Positions 63,866 to 64,000 of a stretch of DNA of 64,000 bases are shown piece after piece. Each line of letters begins with the position of its first letter. Within the stretch, counting starts at the first letter, position 1. A model generated the notes under the pieces. The model was not told the origin of the DNA and made no database searches. It worked only from the letters and a program-made list of their open reading frames with translations. The position numbers were made by a program, and so were the translations under genes. The stretch is from Salminus brasiliensis (Eukaryota; Chordata; Actinopteri; Characiformes; Bryconidae): assembly GCF_030463535.1 (NCBI RefSeq), contig NC_132881.1:48501576-48565575 (forward strand), in the 5' to 3' direction.

Positions 63866-64000
63866 CTACAGGAAAGACCAAAAGAAAAGAACAACCTCAC
63901 ACCACACCTCCAGCCATTTCTCCAGCCTTTGCAAAACCTCATGCTGCAGTGTTTCCAGTGCAGGAAAGTAACTTTTCTCTTATGTAAGGGGGAGCAGTTC

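Overview
This is a vertebrate nuclear segment, almost certainly from a teleost fish (an ostariophysan such as a characiform or catfish is a guess from the repeat families). The genes are split into many short exons with GT..AG introns. The rest is microsatellites, minisatellites, tRNA-derived SINEs, LINE relics, small DNA transposons and one complete Tc1-type transposon. There are no operons, CRISPR arrays or bacterial features.

Four genes can be built exon by exon with reading phase conserved across every junction. (1) dnajb14, minus strand: exon 1 (14226-14358) and exon 2 (6915-7092) only; the J domain lies beyond the left edge. (2) ttc39b, minus strand: complete in 19 coding exons from 36302 down to 18862, 586 codons plus stop. 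(3) snapc3, plus strand: complete in 9 coding exons from 40076 to 49522, 379 codons plus stop, with AATAAA at 49746. (4) sh3gl2 (endophilin A1), minus strand: seven coding exons from 63865 down to 57748, lacking only the N-terminal part beyond the right edge. ttc39b and snapc3 are divergent neighbours; snapc3 and sh3gl2 converge on an 8 kb gene-poor interval. From memory, TTC39B, SNAPC3 and SH3GL2 are linked in mammals (human 9p22), which supports the ttc39b choice over ttc39a; dnajb14 is on another human chromosome.

Region by region: 1-14.4 kb is dnajb14 with repeat-rich introns; 14.6-18.8 kb holds a G-rich minisatellite, a LINE 3' end, retroposon tails and a duplicated block; 18.9-36.3 kb is ttc39b with an antisense Tc1 transposon (24733-26327) and many small transposons; 36.3-40.0 kb is the divergent intergenic region with AT-rich minisatellites and a SINE; 40.0-49.8 kb is snapc3, several of whose introns are mostly minisatellite; 49.8-57.7 kb is intergenic; 57.7-64 kb is sh3gl2.

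I found no new multi-gene system. The observations most worth following are: the Tc1 element with intact transposase and paired-repeat arms; a 42-bp minisatellite that almost fills introns of both snapc3 and sh3gl2 in the same transcriptional sense and resembles a transposon end; a 60-bp minisatellite with higher-order structure and inverted arrays around the end of snapc3; dinucleotide repeats standing where splice-site tracts should be; a ZNF143/Staf-type site just upstream of snapc3; and two nearly identical 536-bp blocks flanking snapc3 exon 1.
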